The notes: generated from the letters alone by a model not told the origin. Counted from the stretch's first letter, positions 1-8,161 are shown. The stretch is 64,000 bases of DNA from Bacillota bacterium (GCA_023402395.1 JAEYGI010000040.1:1081115-1145114), one strand, 5' to 3'. Program-made: numbers and translations.

Positions 1-1124
1 AGGGTCTCCAGGCCCAGGGAAAGCGGAGTGACGTCGAGCAACACCACATCCTTGACGTCTCCGGTCAGAACCCCGGCCTGAATCGCGGCGCCGACCGCGA
101 CCACTTCATCGGGGTTGACCCCTTTGTACGGTTCCTTTCCGATCAGTTTTTTGACCATTTCCTGAACCGCCGGAATCCGGATTGAACCGCCGACCAGGAT
201 CACCTTGTCGATATCCTTGGGTTCGAGCCCGGAATCGGACAAAGCCCGCTTGGTCGGTCCCACGGTCGCTTCCACCAGATCGGCGGTCAGCTCGTCAAAC
301 TTGGCCCGGGTCAGCGTCATATCCAGGTGCCGCGGCTCGCCGTTGACGGCGGTGATAAACGGCAGGCTGATATTGGTCGACGTCAGTCCGGAAAGTTCGA
401 TTTTGGCCTTTTCGGCCGCTTCCTTCAAGCGTTGCAACGCCATCCGGTCGTTCCGGAGATCAATGCCATTCTCTTTCTTGAAGTTCTCGGCCATCCAGGT
501 AACGACCCGCTCATCAAAGTCATCGCCGCCCAACCGGTTGTTACCGCTGGTCGCCTTGACCTCAAATACGCCGTCCCCCAGTTCGAGGATGGAGACGTCA
601 AAGGTGCCGCCGCCAAGGTCATAAACGAGAATGGTATGATCCTCGCCTTTATCAAGCCCATAGGCCAGCGCGGCCGCAGTCGGCTCGTTGATGATCCGCA
701 GGACTTCCAGGCCGGCGATGCGGCCAGCGTCTTTAGTGGCTTGCCGTTGCGAGTCGGAGAAATAGGCCGGGACGGTGATCACTGCTTTCTCGATCTTCTG
801 GCCCAGATACGCCTCGGCATCGGCCTTCAGCTTCTGAAGGATCATGGCCGAGATCTCCTGCGGCGTATATTGTTTATCGTCGATGCTTACCTTGTAGTCG
901 GTTCCCATCCGCCGTTTGATGGAGACCACGGTCCGGTCCGGATTGGCCACGGCTTGACGTTTAGCCACCTGCCCGACCATCCGTTCTCCGGTTTTCGAAA
1001 ATCCGACCACCGAAGCAGTGGTGCGGCCGCCTTCGGCATTGGCGATAACCACCGCCTCGCCGCCCTCCATCACTGCCATACATGAGTTGGTTGTTCCCAA
1101 GTCAATTCCAATTACTTTTGCCAT
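1..1124 (-). CDS. dnaK: Molecular chaperone DnaK (Hsp70), N-terminal 374 residues, cut by window edge
   Basis: Translation of the minus strand from the ATG at 1124 gives the start of Hsp70: MAKVIGIDLGTTNS, then INEPTAAALAYGLD, DLGGGTFDVS and GGSIRIPAVQ, ending at VTPLSLGLET where the window stops. This covers nearly all of the actin-like ATPase domain; the substrate-binding domain lies outside. A strong GGGGG ribosome site sits 8 bases before the ATG. DnaK binds exposed hydrophobic segments of cytosolic proteins in an ATP cycle driven by DnaJ and GrpE. It follows grpE by 29 bases in the CIRCE-controlled operon beginning at 4.4 kb, so HrcA repression is expected. dnaJ is probably just beyond the edge, but this cannot be seen. 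Confidence 0.97.
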   Translation of the reverse strand, partial: MAKVIGIDLGTTNSCMAVMEGGEAVVIANAEGGRTTASVVGFSKTGERMVGQVAKRQAVANPDRTVVSIKRRMGTDYKVSIDDKQYTPQEISAMILQKLKADAEAYLGQKIEKAVITVPAYFSDSQRQATKDAGRIAGLEVLRIINEPTAAALAYGLDKGEDHTILVYDLGGGTFDVSILELGDGVFEVKATSGNNRLGGDDFDERVVTWMAENFKKENGIDLRNDRMALQRLKEAAEKAKIELSGLTSTNISLPFITAVNGEPRHLDMTLTRAKFDELTADLVEATVGPTKRALSDSGLEPKDIDKVILVGGSIRIPAVQEMVKKLIGKEPYKGVNPDEVVAVGAAIQAGVLTGDVKDVVLLDVTPLSLGLET

Positions 1125-1153
1125 TATAAGGACCCCCTATCGATACTTGATGC

Positions 1154-1747
1154 TTAGTTTTTCGGCACAGCCACTTTGACTAAGGCCGGCCTGATTAATT
1201 TACCGCGAAATTTGTATCCTTTTTGAAGTTCGGCGACGATCGTCGGCGTCGTGACCGAATCGCTCTCCTCTTGCATTACCGCTTCGTGAACCGAAGGGTC
1301 AAACTCCCGCTCCAAGGCAACCACGGGCTCCAGCCCCTCGGTGGTTAAGATGTTCCGGAACTGTTTTAGGGTCAGTTCCACACCCTCCTGCCAGCTGCAG
1401 TTATTCTCCGCGTCGCTGGTGAAACAGAGGATGGCCCGTTCCAAACTGTCCAGCACCGGGAGAATCTTTTTGACCAGATCATCTCCGGCGCTAAGCGTTA
1501 TCTGTTCCAGTTCCTGGCGGGAGCGGCGGCGAAAATTCTCAAAATCCGCCTGGCTTCTCAACAACCGGTTATATAGTTCGTCTTTGGCCTCCAGCGCGGC
1601 ACCCAATTCTTGTTCGAGCCGGGCGATCCGCTCGGCATCGATTTCGCCGGCCGAAGACGCCTCTACGCCAACGGTCGCCTGGTCGCTACCTCCGGTAGCG
1701 GCGGTTTCATTGGCCATCTCCGCCAATTTCGATTCCTTTTGTTCCAT
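1154..1747 (-). CDS. grpE: Nucleotide exchange factor GrpE
   Basis: This 197-residue protein has the GrpE layout: an acidic, Ala/Glu-rich N-terminus, a long helix (LEQELGAALEAKDELYNRLL) and the family signature LRSQADFENFRRR. The C-terminal beta domain ends in YKFRGKLIRPALVKVA, typical of GrpE. It releases ADP from DnaK in the cytosol. The ribosome site GAGGG lies 6 bases before the ATG. It lies between the archaeal-like chaperonin gene (71-base gap) and dnaK (29-base gap), so it is co-transcribed in the heat-shock operon. The length is normal for the family. Confidence 0.96.
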   Translation of the reverse strand: MEQKESKLAEMANETAATGGSDQATVGVEASSAGEIDAERIARLEQELGAALEAKDELYNRLLRSQADFENFRRRSRQELEQITLSAGDDLVKKILPVLDSLERAILCFTSDAENNCSWQEGVELTLKQFRNILTTEGLEPVVALEREFDPSVHEAVMQEESDSVTTPTIVAELQKGYKFRGKLIRPALVKVAVPKN

Positions 1748-1818
1748 AAAATACCCTCCGATTCTAGCGTGGATTATGTATAATTCAAAAGCAGCAACGC
1801 CATTTTGCGTTTTATTTT

Positions 1819-3360
1819 TTAATTCAACGCTTCGGGCGTTTCCCTCATTTTGATGATAGTATTGATGCGCAGAACCGCTTCGGCAATTTCACCAGCCGAC
1901 TTGCAGGCGTAATACTTCACAAAATACGGATCTACGATCCCTTTCGCCGCAAGATCCTTGACCGCGCCATCATCGCAATCGATCCCAATGGCGGCGGAGT
2001 CGGCTTGCTCTTGGGCGGCGAGGGCTTCTTCCAGTTTCTCTAAAGGGTTGATCCCGGCATTGACGCACATCTGAACGAGCGGACGCTTTAAAGCCTCCAC
2101 TACGCACTTAAAACCGTAACCGGCCATGCCGTGCACCGGTTGTTTCGTCAAGTGCCTGGCGATCGCCAGTTCCACGCTGCCTCCGCCCGAGACGACTCCG
2201 CCCAGCCACGCCGCTTGAACCGCTCCGGCGGCATCCTTGGCGATCCGCTCCCGTTCGCCGACAACCTCTTTGGCGGCGCCTCCCACCAAAATCGTGACAT
2301 AATGCTGGCCGGGCAAACCCAATACCCGTAGTTGTTTAAATTTTCGATCCACTTCCAGCTCAGCCACTGCCCCGGTGAGTTTCAGCAATTCCGCGGCCGG
2401 TTTGGCCAGGCTCCCTTTTTTCAGCGGACGGGCTCCGGTCATTTCCGCCAGGCGCCGCCATTCGGACAACGCCACTTGCTGTACCCCGATGATTCCCAGA
2501 TCCGTCAGGAGATCCTCGGCTTGATCGGTCACGGACCGGTCGGCAAAAATGGCCTTGACCCCGATCTGCGCCAGTTTCCGGAGATTATCCCGGAATTCCT
2601 GTTCATATTGAAGCTGCCGCTGAAACCCGGCTTCGGTTCCCAGCGCCTCCGATTCCACCTTTAACGGTTCAAGGGCATCGTCCAGGATCAGGATCCGCCC
2701 TCCGGCTACCCGCTGCGGCATCTCCCGGTTTACCGGCTCTCTGCTGATGATCAGGCCCGGAATAACGGCGCTGTCGGCGCCTTCCAGCGCCAGCACCTGG
2801 TCAGCCAGTTTAAATCCGGGTTCCTGCAACCGTTCCGGGCCCACTTGCCGGGCCGCCGCCACGACCAGCTCCGCCAGGTCGCGCTGACCCCGCCCGGAAA
2901 CCCAAGCAACCTGTTCCAGCAGTGGATCGTTCAGATCGGAGACGGGAATAGCCGACTGCCGCAGCAGCTCCAGCGTACGTTCGATCCCGGCCCGGATACC
3001 CTCCACCACTTTGGTGACGGGAACGCCCTTCAGGACCTGATTGACGCCCTCGGCGATCAAAGTCCCGGCCAGTACCGCGGCCGTGGTGGTTCCGTCACCC
3101 ACCTGTTCTTCCTGGTGCTCGGCGGCGCTGATCAACATCCGGGCCGCCGGATGACTGACATCCATGGTCTTTAAAATGGTGACCCCGTCATTGGTAACCA
3201 GGACGCCGCCATATTGGTTCACCAGCATGCAATCCAGGCCCTTCGGCCCCAGCGTTCCTTCAACCGCCTCGACCACCGCCCGGATTGCGCCGGAATTGCT
3301 AATCAACGCCGCCATTTGTTGATCGACTTCAGACCCTTCCGCGATTTCCTTAACGGGCAT
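1819..3360 (-). CDS. Group III (archaeal-like, thermosome-type) chaperonin
   Basis: The 513-residue product is a chaperonin, but of the thermosome/CCT type rather than GroEL. Visible marks are GTLGPKGLDCMLV, VTNDGVTILKTMDVSHPAA, the ATP-site loop VGDGTTTAAVLAG, VVSGGGSVELAIA, and a C-terminus (GIVDPYFVKYYACKSAGEIA, then AVLRINTIIKM) that parallels archaeal thermosome tails. The GroEL GGM tail is absent. Known family: bacterial group III chaperonins, described from Carboxydothermus, are archaeal-like and sit in hsp70 operons, as here between hrcA and grpE. They form closed double rings with built-in lids and need no GroES. By inference it folds cytosolic proteins and is heat-inducible through HrcA. 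I see no groES or groEL in this window, so I cannot say whether it replaces or supplements them. Confidence 0.93.
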   Translation of the reverse strand: MPVKEIAEGSEVDQQMAALISNSGAIRAVVEAVEGTLGPKGLDCMLVNQYGGVLVTNDGVTILKTMDVSHPAARMLISAAEHQEEQVGDGTTTAAVLAGTLIAEGVNQVLKGVPVTKVVEGIRAGIERTLELLRQSAIPVSDLNDPLLEQVAWVSGRGQRDLAELVVAAARQVGPERLQEPGFKLADQVLALEGADSAVIPGLIISREPVNREMPQRVAGGRILILDDALEPLKVESEALGTEAGFQRQLQYEQEFRDNLRKLAQIGVKAIFADRSVTDQAEDLLTDLGIIGVQQVALSEWRRLAEMTGARPLKKGSLAKPAAELLKLTGAVAELEVDRKFKQLRVLGLPGQHYVTILVGGAAKEVVGERERIAKDAAGAVQAAWLGGVVSGGGSVELAIARHLTKQPVHGMAGYGFKCVVEALKRPLVQMCVNAGINPLEKLEEALAAQEQADSAAIGIDCDDGAVKDLAAKGIVDPYFVKYYACKSAGEIAEAVLRINTIIKMRETPEALN

Positions 3361-3378
3361 ACGGACCTCCGTTATTGA

Positions 3379-4428
3379 TCACTTGTTGGTTTTAGCGTAG
3401 ATCAGATTTAAAAGCTCACTGAGGATGGCGGCGGTATGCTCGACAATCGGAACCACCTTGGCATAATCCATTCGTGTCGGGCCGAGTACTCCGATGACTC
3501 CCACCGTGCGGCCGCCGATATCATAACCGGCAGTGATCACGCTGCAATCATGGATGATGATGTCCTCATTCTCATGGCCGATCTTCACCTGAGCGCCCCG
3601 ATGAAAATTTCTAGTTAACAGATTATACAGCCGTTCCTCCTCCTCAAATGCCTTGGAGAGTGACTTGAACCGTTCGATGTCGGCAAACTCCGGCTGCTCC
3701 AGGATCTTGGCGGCGCCCTCAAAAATCACCCGTTCCTTGGATTGCTTGCTGACGGAGCGCATCAACACCTTGACCGCTTCATTATAGAACTCATGCTGGA
3801 AAACTATTTCCGACCGAATTTCGGTCAACAGGGACGGCTTAAAATCTTTCAGGCCGATGCCGCGCAATTTGGCATTGAAAATGCCGGAGATCTGATCGAG
3901 TTCCGAATCGGAAATTTCGGAGTCGATCTCAATCACGTTATTTTCAATATACCCGGTATCGGTAACAATCAGTACCAGAATGGTCCGCTCCGAAAGCCGG
4001 ATCAGTTGAATGTGCCGGAAGATGGCCGCATCCAGTTGGGGACCGAGGACCATCGCCGGATATTTGGTCAGCTGGCCCAGGATCTTGGAGGTCCGGTGAA
4101 TGAGGGTTTCAATTTCCTGATGATGACGGTCCAATCCTTTATAAATCTGATCGATCTCATCCTCCGGCAACTGTTCGTGGGACATCAGGGCATCGACATA
4201 ATACCGGTAGCCGCGCTCCGACGGAACCCGGCCGGCTGAGGTATGAGGTTGCTCAAGATAGCCGCTTTCCTCCAGATCCGCCATTTCATTACGAATGGTG
4301 GCCGGAGACAGCCCCAGGTTATACCGTCGGGCGATGGTCCGCGAGCCCACCGGTTCGGCAGAGGCGATATAGTCGTCAGTAACGACTTTTAAGATTTTTT
4401 TCTTCCGTTCATCAAGTTCGGAGGCCAT
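3379..4428 (-). CDS. hrcA: Heat-inducible transcription repressor HrcA
   Basis: HrcA binds CIRCE operators and represses heat-shock genes; its activity depends on chaperonin in model Bacillota. The 349-residue protein has the N-terminal winged helix (RKKKILKVVTDDYIASAEP, VGSRTIARRYNLGLSPATIR, MADLEESGYLEQPHTSAGR) and the C-terminal HrcA domain ending in GPTRMDYAKVVPIVE. I start it at the ATG at 4428. An in-frame GTG at 4437 would lie inside the GAGGTG ribosome site, which is correctly spaced for the ATG. It is the first gene of the operon, 18 bases before the group III chaperonin gene. A perfect CIRCE lies upstream, so it is autoregulated. If HrcA is tuned by a chaperonin here, the partner could be the group III protein. 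Confidence 0.96.
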   Translation of the reverse strand: MASELDERKKKILKVVTDDYIASAEPVGSRTIARRYNLGLSPATIRNEMADLEESGYLEQPHTSAGRVPSERGYRYYVDALMSHEQLPEDEIDQIYKGLDRHHQEIETLIHRTSKILGQLTKYPAMVLGPQLDAAIFRHIQLIRLSERTILVLIVTDTGYIENNVIEIDSEISDSELDQISGIFNAKLRGIGLKDFKPSLLTEIRSEIVFQHEFYNEAVKVLMRSVSKQSKERVIFEGAAKILEQPEFADIERFKSLSKAFEEEERLYNLLTRNFHRGAQVKIGHENEDIIIHDCSVITAGYDIGGRTVGVIGVLGPTRMDYAKVVPIVEHTAAILSELLNLIYAKTNK

Positions 4429-4452
4429 AGGTAGCACCTCGCTATTATATTG

Positions 4453-4479
4453 TTAGCACTCATCGTTAGAGAGTGCTAA
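4453..4479 (-). promoter_or_regulatory. CIRCE operator (HrcA binding site)
   Basis: The perfect consensus inverted repeat TTAGCACTC - 9 bases - GAGTGCTAA lies 24 bases upstream of the hrcA ATG and just downstream of the -10 element. HrcA bound here would block initiation and elongation of the whole hrcA-chaperonin-grpE-dnaK operon. No second CIRCE was seen inside the operon. Confidence 0.97.
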
Positions 4480-4488
4480 TCTACTTAA

Positions 4489-4517
4489 AAAATATCACTG
4501 CCGATCTGGTTTGTCAA
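4489..4517 (-). promoter_or_regulatory. Sigma-A type promoter of the hrcA operon
   Basis: On the minus strand a perfect TTGACA (4512-4517) is separated by 17 bases from TATTTT (4489-4494). Transcription would start at the edge of the CIRCE element, as in other CIRCE-controlled operons. Confidence 0.85.
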
Positions 4518-4604
4518 GAGTTTTCAACGACAATTTTCGGATTACCGGATACCGGTTTTTGGCAACAATCCATCCTAGCCAAGTATCACGGAGGGACTCC
4601 CCGG

Positions 4605-5044
4605 CTATCCGGCGTTTTGAATCCGGACCGGCTCCGCCTTAGCCAGCGTCGCTTTTAAATAGGGAGGCGCCCCCGCCAGCTCCGCCACTTCCCGGGCGGT
4701 TAGCCATAGAACTTCAGCCACCTCGTCCGGGTCCGGACGGACCCGGCTCCCGGACGGCATTCCGCCACATAGACCGCGTCAACCACCGGTTCTCCGGCCG
4801 CGGTCAGAAACAGCTTGCTTTCCAGATAATGCAGCTCAGCCACTTCCAACCCAACCTCCTCCCGGATCTCCCGCCGCAAAGTCAATTCCAGGATATCGGA
4901 ACCGGGTGAAGCGTCTTCCACTTTCCCGCCGACTAGCGACAGTGTTCCGGGCGCGTGTTCTTCCCGAAGACTACGCCGGATCACCAGCCAACGGTCTCCG
5001 CGAAAGATTGCTCCTTCGACATTGACGATATAGCATTGCCGCAT
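4605..5044 (-). pseudogene. Nudix hydrolase gene interrupted by a frameshift
   Basis: From the ATG at 5044 (GAGGTG ribosome site 8 bases upstream) the frame reads a Nudix domain: LSLVGGKVED, then LELTLRREIREEVGL, the Nudix box with the usual REx2EE core. After YVAECRPGAG the frame runs into an unlikely Arg/Thr-rich tail and stops at 4700. In the -1 frame the following bases read RPDPDEVAEVLWLTAREVAE and continue to a stop at 4605, which is exactly how Nudix C-termini look. One base therefore seems to be missing around 4738-4755. Joined, the protein would be about 146 residues, normal for the family. It is either a recent pseudogene, a sequencing error in a G/C-rich run, or a programmed -1 shift. 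The substrate (a nucleoside diphosphate derivative) cannot be told. Confidence 0.7.
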
Positions 5045-5092
5045 GAGTAACTCACCTCAACTGAATCCGTTTAGTTTATCAAAAATCTTAGT

Positions 5093-5917
5093 TTAAAGGT
5101 TTTGATGATTGGCGACGAACCAATCGATCATCCGGCGGGCGATGCTCAACCGATCCGGTATCGGGGGCAAATTTTCCGGCCCAAACCAGTCGGCGCTGAC
5201 GATCTCCCGGCCGTCGCTTTGAATCTCCCCCCCGGCATAATCGGCAATGAAGCCAATCATCAAGGAATCTGGGAATGGCCAAGGCTGGCTCCCGAAATAG
5301 CGCAGATTGGAAACGCTGATGCCAACTTCTTCCTTTATTTCCCTCCGGATGCATTCTTCCAGCGTTTCGCCGGGTTCCACAAAACCTGCCAGAATACTGT
5401 GCATATTCCCCTGAAACCGGGCGGCCCGCGCCAGTAAAATTTTCCCCTGACGGATTACGGCCACGATAATGGCCGGGGCAATGCGCGGATATACCAACTG
5501 GCCACAGGCAGGGCAGACTTTGCCCCGTTCATCGGGGAGCCATTGCAGTTCCGCGCCGCAGCATCCGCAATAGCGGCTGGTCCGATTCCAGTAGGATAAA
5601 TGAACGGCCCGGACGGCGACCCAAAATAGGTCATCCGCAAGTCTTCGGTACAATTGCCGTAGGCCAATCAATTCAAAACCCGACGGCATTTGGCCGGTTC
5701 CGGCCGCCAATTCCGCCGCATAACAGGGGGATTCATTCAACATTCCCAGGTATTGAACGGTTCCCGAGACGGGAGCCGGCAACTCGTTTCCGGTTACGAC
5801 CGGAACGGTTGGCTGTTCCCGGTCGATATTCACTAGAAGCTGTCCACCTAAAGACAAAAAATAATAACCAGCTGGACAGTCGCATCCAACCGGCCTGAAA
5901 CCCGGGTCGAATCGCAT
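5093..5917 (-). CDS. nudC: NADH pyrophosphatase / NAD-cap hydrolase NudC
   Basis: The 274-residue protein has the three NudC marks in order. First is a zinc ribbon (CGCCGAEL, then CPACGQ) at about residues 118-140. Next is YPRIAPAIIVAV, leading into the Nudix box GFVEPGETLEECIRREIKEE at about 180-200. Last is SQPWPFPDS, the motif that separates NAD(H) pyrophosphatases from other Nudix enzymes. NudC splits NADH to NMNH and AMP and also removes NAD caps from RNA in bacteria studied. The ribosome site AAGGA lies 6 bases before the ATG. It lies 48 bases downstream of the broken Nudix gene on the same strand. Confidence 0.94.
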   Translation of the reverse strand: MRFDPGFRPVGCDCPAGYYFLSLGGQLLVNIDREQPTVPVVTGNELPAPVSGTVQYLGMLNESPCYAAELAAGTGQMPSGFELIGLRQLYRRLADDLFWVAVRAVHLSYWNRTSRYCGCCGAELQWLPDERGKVCPACGQLVYPRIAPAIIVAVIRQGKILLARAARFQGNMHSILAGFVEPGETLEECIRREIKEEVGISVSNLRYFGSQPWPFPDSLMIGFIADYAGGEIQSDGREIVSADWFGPENLPPIPDRLSIARRMIDWFVANHQNL

Positions 5918-6018
5918 GAAAATTCCTTCCTCTCGGATTTATCAGTTTCATCAAAAAAAACTTCAACCAGGCGTCTTCTTTTCCTGCCGGTTAACACAAA
6001 TGTGATAATGAAGCAGCG

Positions 6019-6058
6019 CCAAACTTAAGAACCGGCCAAGGCCGGTTCTTAAGTTTGG
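6019..6058. repeat. Near-perfect 40-bp palindrome (19-bp arms, 2-base centre)
   Basis: The arms 6019-6037 and 6040-6058 are perfect reverse complements around a central AA. The palindrome lies 11 bases beyond the ybjQ-family stop and about 100 bases before the nudC start. No T-run follows on either strand, so it is not a standard intrinsic terminator. A cruciform, a terminator without a U-tract, or a repressor site are possible. Confidence 0.85.
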
Positions 6059-6069
6059 GTGATCCACCC

Positions 6070-6387
6070 TTATTCTTCGTAAACGACCGCCGTGCCGCTG
6101 GCGCTGACCATCAGCATGCTCTCGCCAATGGTCTCATAATCAAGATCGACCCCGACCACGGCATTGGCGCCCATCATCCGGGCTTGTTGCTTCATCTCCT
6201 CGACGGCAATCTCTTTGGCTTTACGAAGCTCGGCTTCGTACGAGGCCGAGCGGCCACCGATAATATCCCGGATCCCGGCGAACAAATCCCGGAAAATATT
6301 GGCGCCGAGGATCGCTTCGCCGCTTGCCAAGCCGAGATAACGGCATATTTTCTTTCCTTCAATGGTTGGAGTGGTCGTTATCAGCAT
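6070..6387 (-). CDS. YbjQ/UPF0145 family protein
   Basis: This small cytosolic protein of 105 residues belongs to the YbjQ family, known for homo-oligomers with no firmly assigned role. Typical features are MLITTTPTIEGKKI at the start, LGLASGEAILGANIF, an Arg/Glu-rich helix, and ARMMGANAVVGVDLDYE near the end. I start it at the ATG at 6387, which has a GGGAG ribosome site 7 bases upstream; a longer frame from 6423 lacks one. It stands alone between hemW and nudC, flanked on both sides by hairpins without U-tracts. Confidence 0.9.
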   Translation of the reverse strand: MLITTTPTIEGKKICRYLGLASGEAILGANIFRDLFAGIRDIIGGRSASYEAELRKAKEIAVEEMKQQARMMGANAVVGVDLDYETIGESMLMVSASGTAVVYEE

Positions 6388-6420
6388 CTTATTTCTCCCT
6401 TCGATTCTCAATGGAGCATC

Positions 6421-6640
6421 CAACTTGGAAACCTATCCTCCCAACCGTTCCGAGTCCCGGAACGGTTGGGAGACCCGTTTTCCGAAGTGGGAAAGATTGT
6501 TTCCAAGCAGGTTTTCCCCTCGTCCCAAACAGGAAAGAATCTTTCCCTCATCAATCCCGGCCAGATTCAATCGGGAAACTTGATCTCCGAAAACTTTTCG
6601 GCGCGGATGGGGTTGGGAAAGCGGGTTTCCGATTTAAAGT
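6421..6640. repeat. Intergenic cluster of GGAAA/TTTCC words with a 15-bp hairpin
   Basis: The 325-base gap between hemW and the ybjQ-family gene holds no gene. It starts with a perfect hairpin (arms 6438-6452 and 6458-6472, 5-base loop). I count five GGAAA and five TTTCC words in about 210 bases, many as inverted pairs such as GGAAAGAATCTTTCC. A similar cluster lies at 45.36-45.57 kb. The function is unknown. Confidence 0.7.
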
Positions 6641-6712
6641 TACGATAATTCACGCTTACTTATGTAAGAATCCTGATAGTTAAGCTTGAAAAAAGCGTCT
6701 TTTCCCTTGATA

Positions 6713-7861
6713 TCAATCTAAATTTCTTAAAATCGCGGCAATGACTTGATTGCTTACCAGCACGCCGTCGTCGGAAAGGGCTAACCGGCCGTCGTGAATG
6801 ATCAATAGTCCTTCCTCCTCCATCTCAGCAATGGCCGGGCCGGATCGTTCCATCAAATCGATCTGAAAATCGCGGGCCAAAGTATCCAACCCAAGCCCGG
6901 AACGCAACCGCAATCCCAGCATCACCGCTTCGGTGAGCCGCTCCGCCCTGCCCAGCAATTCCCGTTCTTCGCGGACCGGGAGCCCGTTGCGGATCCGCGC
7001 GATATATTCTCCCGGGTCCCGCAGATTATTCCAGCGTTCCCCCTGACAGGTTGAGCTGGCTCCGGCGCCCAGTCCGAGGTAATCCCGGCCGGTCCAGTAG
7101 CCGAGATTGTGTTCGGAATAATAACCCGGCCGGGCGTAATTAGAGATCTCGTAATGATCGTAACCGTCGGCGCGCAGGGTATCCATGGCCGCATGGAACA
7201 TCGTCGCGACGGTTTCATCATCGGGCAGCCGAAGCCGCCCCGCAGCCACCTGGTTGGCCAGCGGCGTTCCTGCTTCCACCTGAAGGCCGTAGGCGGAGAT
7301 GTGCTCCGGTTCTAATTCCAACACCCGCGCCAAGGTTTCCCGCCAATCGCCCATGGACTGCTCCGGCAGCCCGAAAATCAGATCCAACCCGATATTGGCG
7401 AATCCAGCCTCCCGGGCTAACCCGAACAGCTCCCGGAACTCTTCCCAGGTATGAATCCGGCCGATGAGCGCCAGCAAGTGGTTCTGAGCCGCCTGCAGGC
7501 CGATGCTCAAGCGGTTGAAGCCAGCCTCTTTCAACCGGATCAAATCTTGGCGGGTCGCCGTGCCGGGGTTGATTTCAATCGTGATCTCCATCCCGGCGCT
7601 AGCGGAGTGCTGAAAACGTTCTTTGAGACAGCCCAATAAATGGGCCACCAAACAAGCAGGCAGGAAACTGGGCGTACCGCCGCCGAAATAAATGGTGCGC
7701 AGGAGGCGGCCTCCGAGCGGATAGCGCTCCGCCTCCTGTAGCAAGGCCTGGCAATAGACAGGAATCAGTTGCGACCGGTCGCTATATGAGTTAAAATCAC
7801 AGTAAAGGCATTTGCGTTTGCAGAACGGAAAATGAACGTAGAGCGAGAGCTCATTGGTCAA
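6713..7861 (-). CDS. hemW: Radical SAM heme chaperone HemW
   Basis: HemW binds heme and a 4Fe-4S cluster and delivers heme to target proteins; it was long annotated as oxygen-independent coproporphyrinogen oxidase. The 382-residue protein begins LSLYVHFPFCKRKCLYCDFN, with the radical-SAM CxxxCxxC, followed by YFGGGTPSFLP, GLDLIFGLPEQ, and HYEISNYARPGYYSEHNLGY, all typical of the HemW/HemN group. The start is a TTG at 7861, with GGAGG 8 bases upstream. Co-direction with ybjQ is separated by a 325-base gap, so it is probably monocistronic. Confidence 0.93.
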   Translation of the reverse strand: MTNELSLYVHFPFCKRKCLYCDFNSYSDRSQLIPVYCQALLQEAERYPLGGRLLRTIYFGGGTPSFLPACLVAHLLGCLKERFQHSASAGMEITIEINPGTATRQDLIRLKEAGFNRLSIGLQAAQNHLLALIGRIHTWEEFRELFGLAREAGFANIGLDLIFGLPEQSMGDWRETLARVLELEPEHISAYGLQVEAGTPLANQVAAGRLRLPDDETVATMFHAAMDTLRADGYDHYEISNYARPGYYSEHNLGYWTGRDYLGLGAGASSTCQGERWNNLRDPGEYIARIRNGLPVREERELLGRAERLTEAVMLGLRLRSGLGLDTLARDFQIDLMERSGPAIAEMEEEGLLIIHDGRLALSDDGVLVSNQVIAAILRNLD

Positions 7862-7918
7862 CCGGACGTCCTCCCAAGTCGGTATTGAAAATTTCGAAAG
7901 AAGACTAAATTCTTATAT

Positions 7919-7948
7919 TTGACATATTCGGCAAATTTGCGCTATTGT
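7919..7948 (+). promoter_or_regulatory. Candidate sigma-A promoter for the 8162 gene
   Basis: TTGACA (7919-7924) is followed after 18 bases by TATTGT (7943-7948). It would produce a leader of about 200 bases that contains the nested inverted repeat at 8049-8131. Confidence 0.55.
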
Positions 7949-8048
7949 ATTAGATAAGTTGAATTAAATTTTTTGATATACATCATATCCTTAAATGCCG
8001 GCCATGATGGAAAATTAATGAATTTAATTAAACTTATTACCGCTGTAA

Positions 8049-8131
8049 TAGGATGAAATAAATTCCAATTTAATTTCATTTGCATTCGGCTTTAAGAATG
8101 CAAATCCGGTGAAGAAATTTATTTCATCCTA
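8049..8131 (+). repeat. Nested inverted repeats in the leader of the sugar isomerase gene
   Basis: A perfect 16-bp outer stem (8049-8064 with 8116-8131) encloses a perfect 10-bp inner stem (8078-8087 with 8096-8105, loop of 8). The outer arms are AT-rich. The element ends 21 bases before the GGAGG of the downstream gene. No T-run follows. It could be a structured regulatory RNA leader, a protein-binding site or a small palindromic mobile element. Confidence 0.75.
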
Positions 8132-8161
8132 TATAGAGAGACTTTCCGTCGGAGGTACCCT

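Noticed and set aside
205..1085. Two plus-strand open frames of 139 and 252 residues
   Set aside because: They lie antisense to the conserved dnaK coding sequence and show no family motif, which is usual for high-GC coding DNA.
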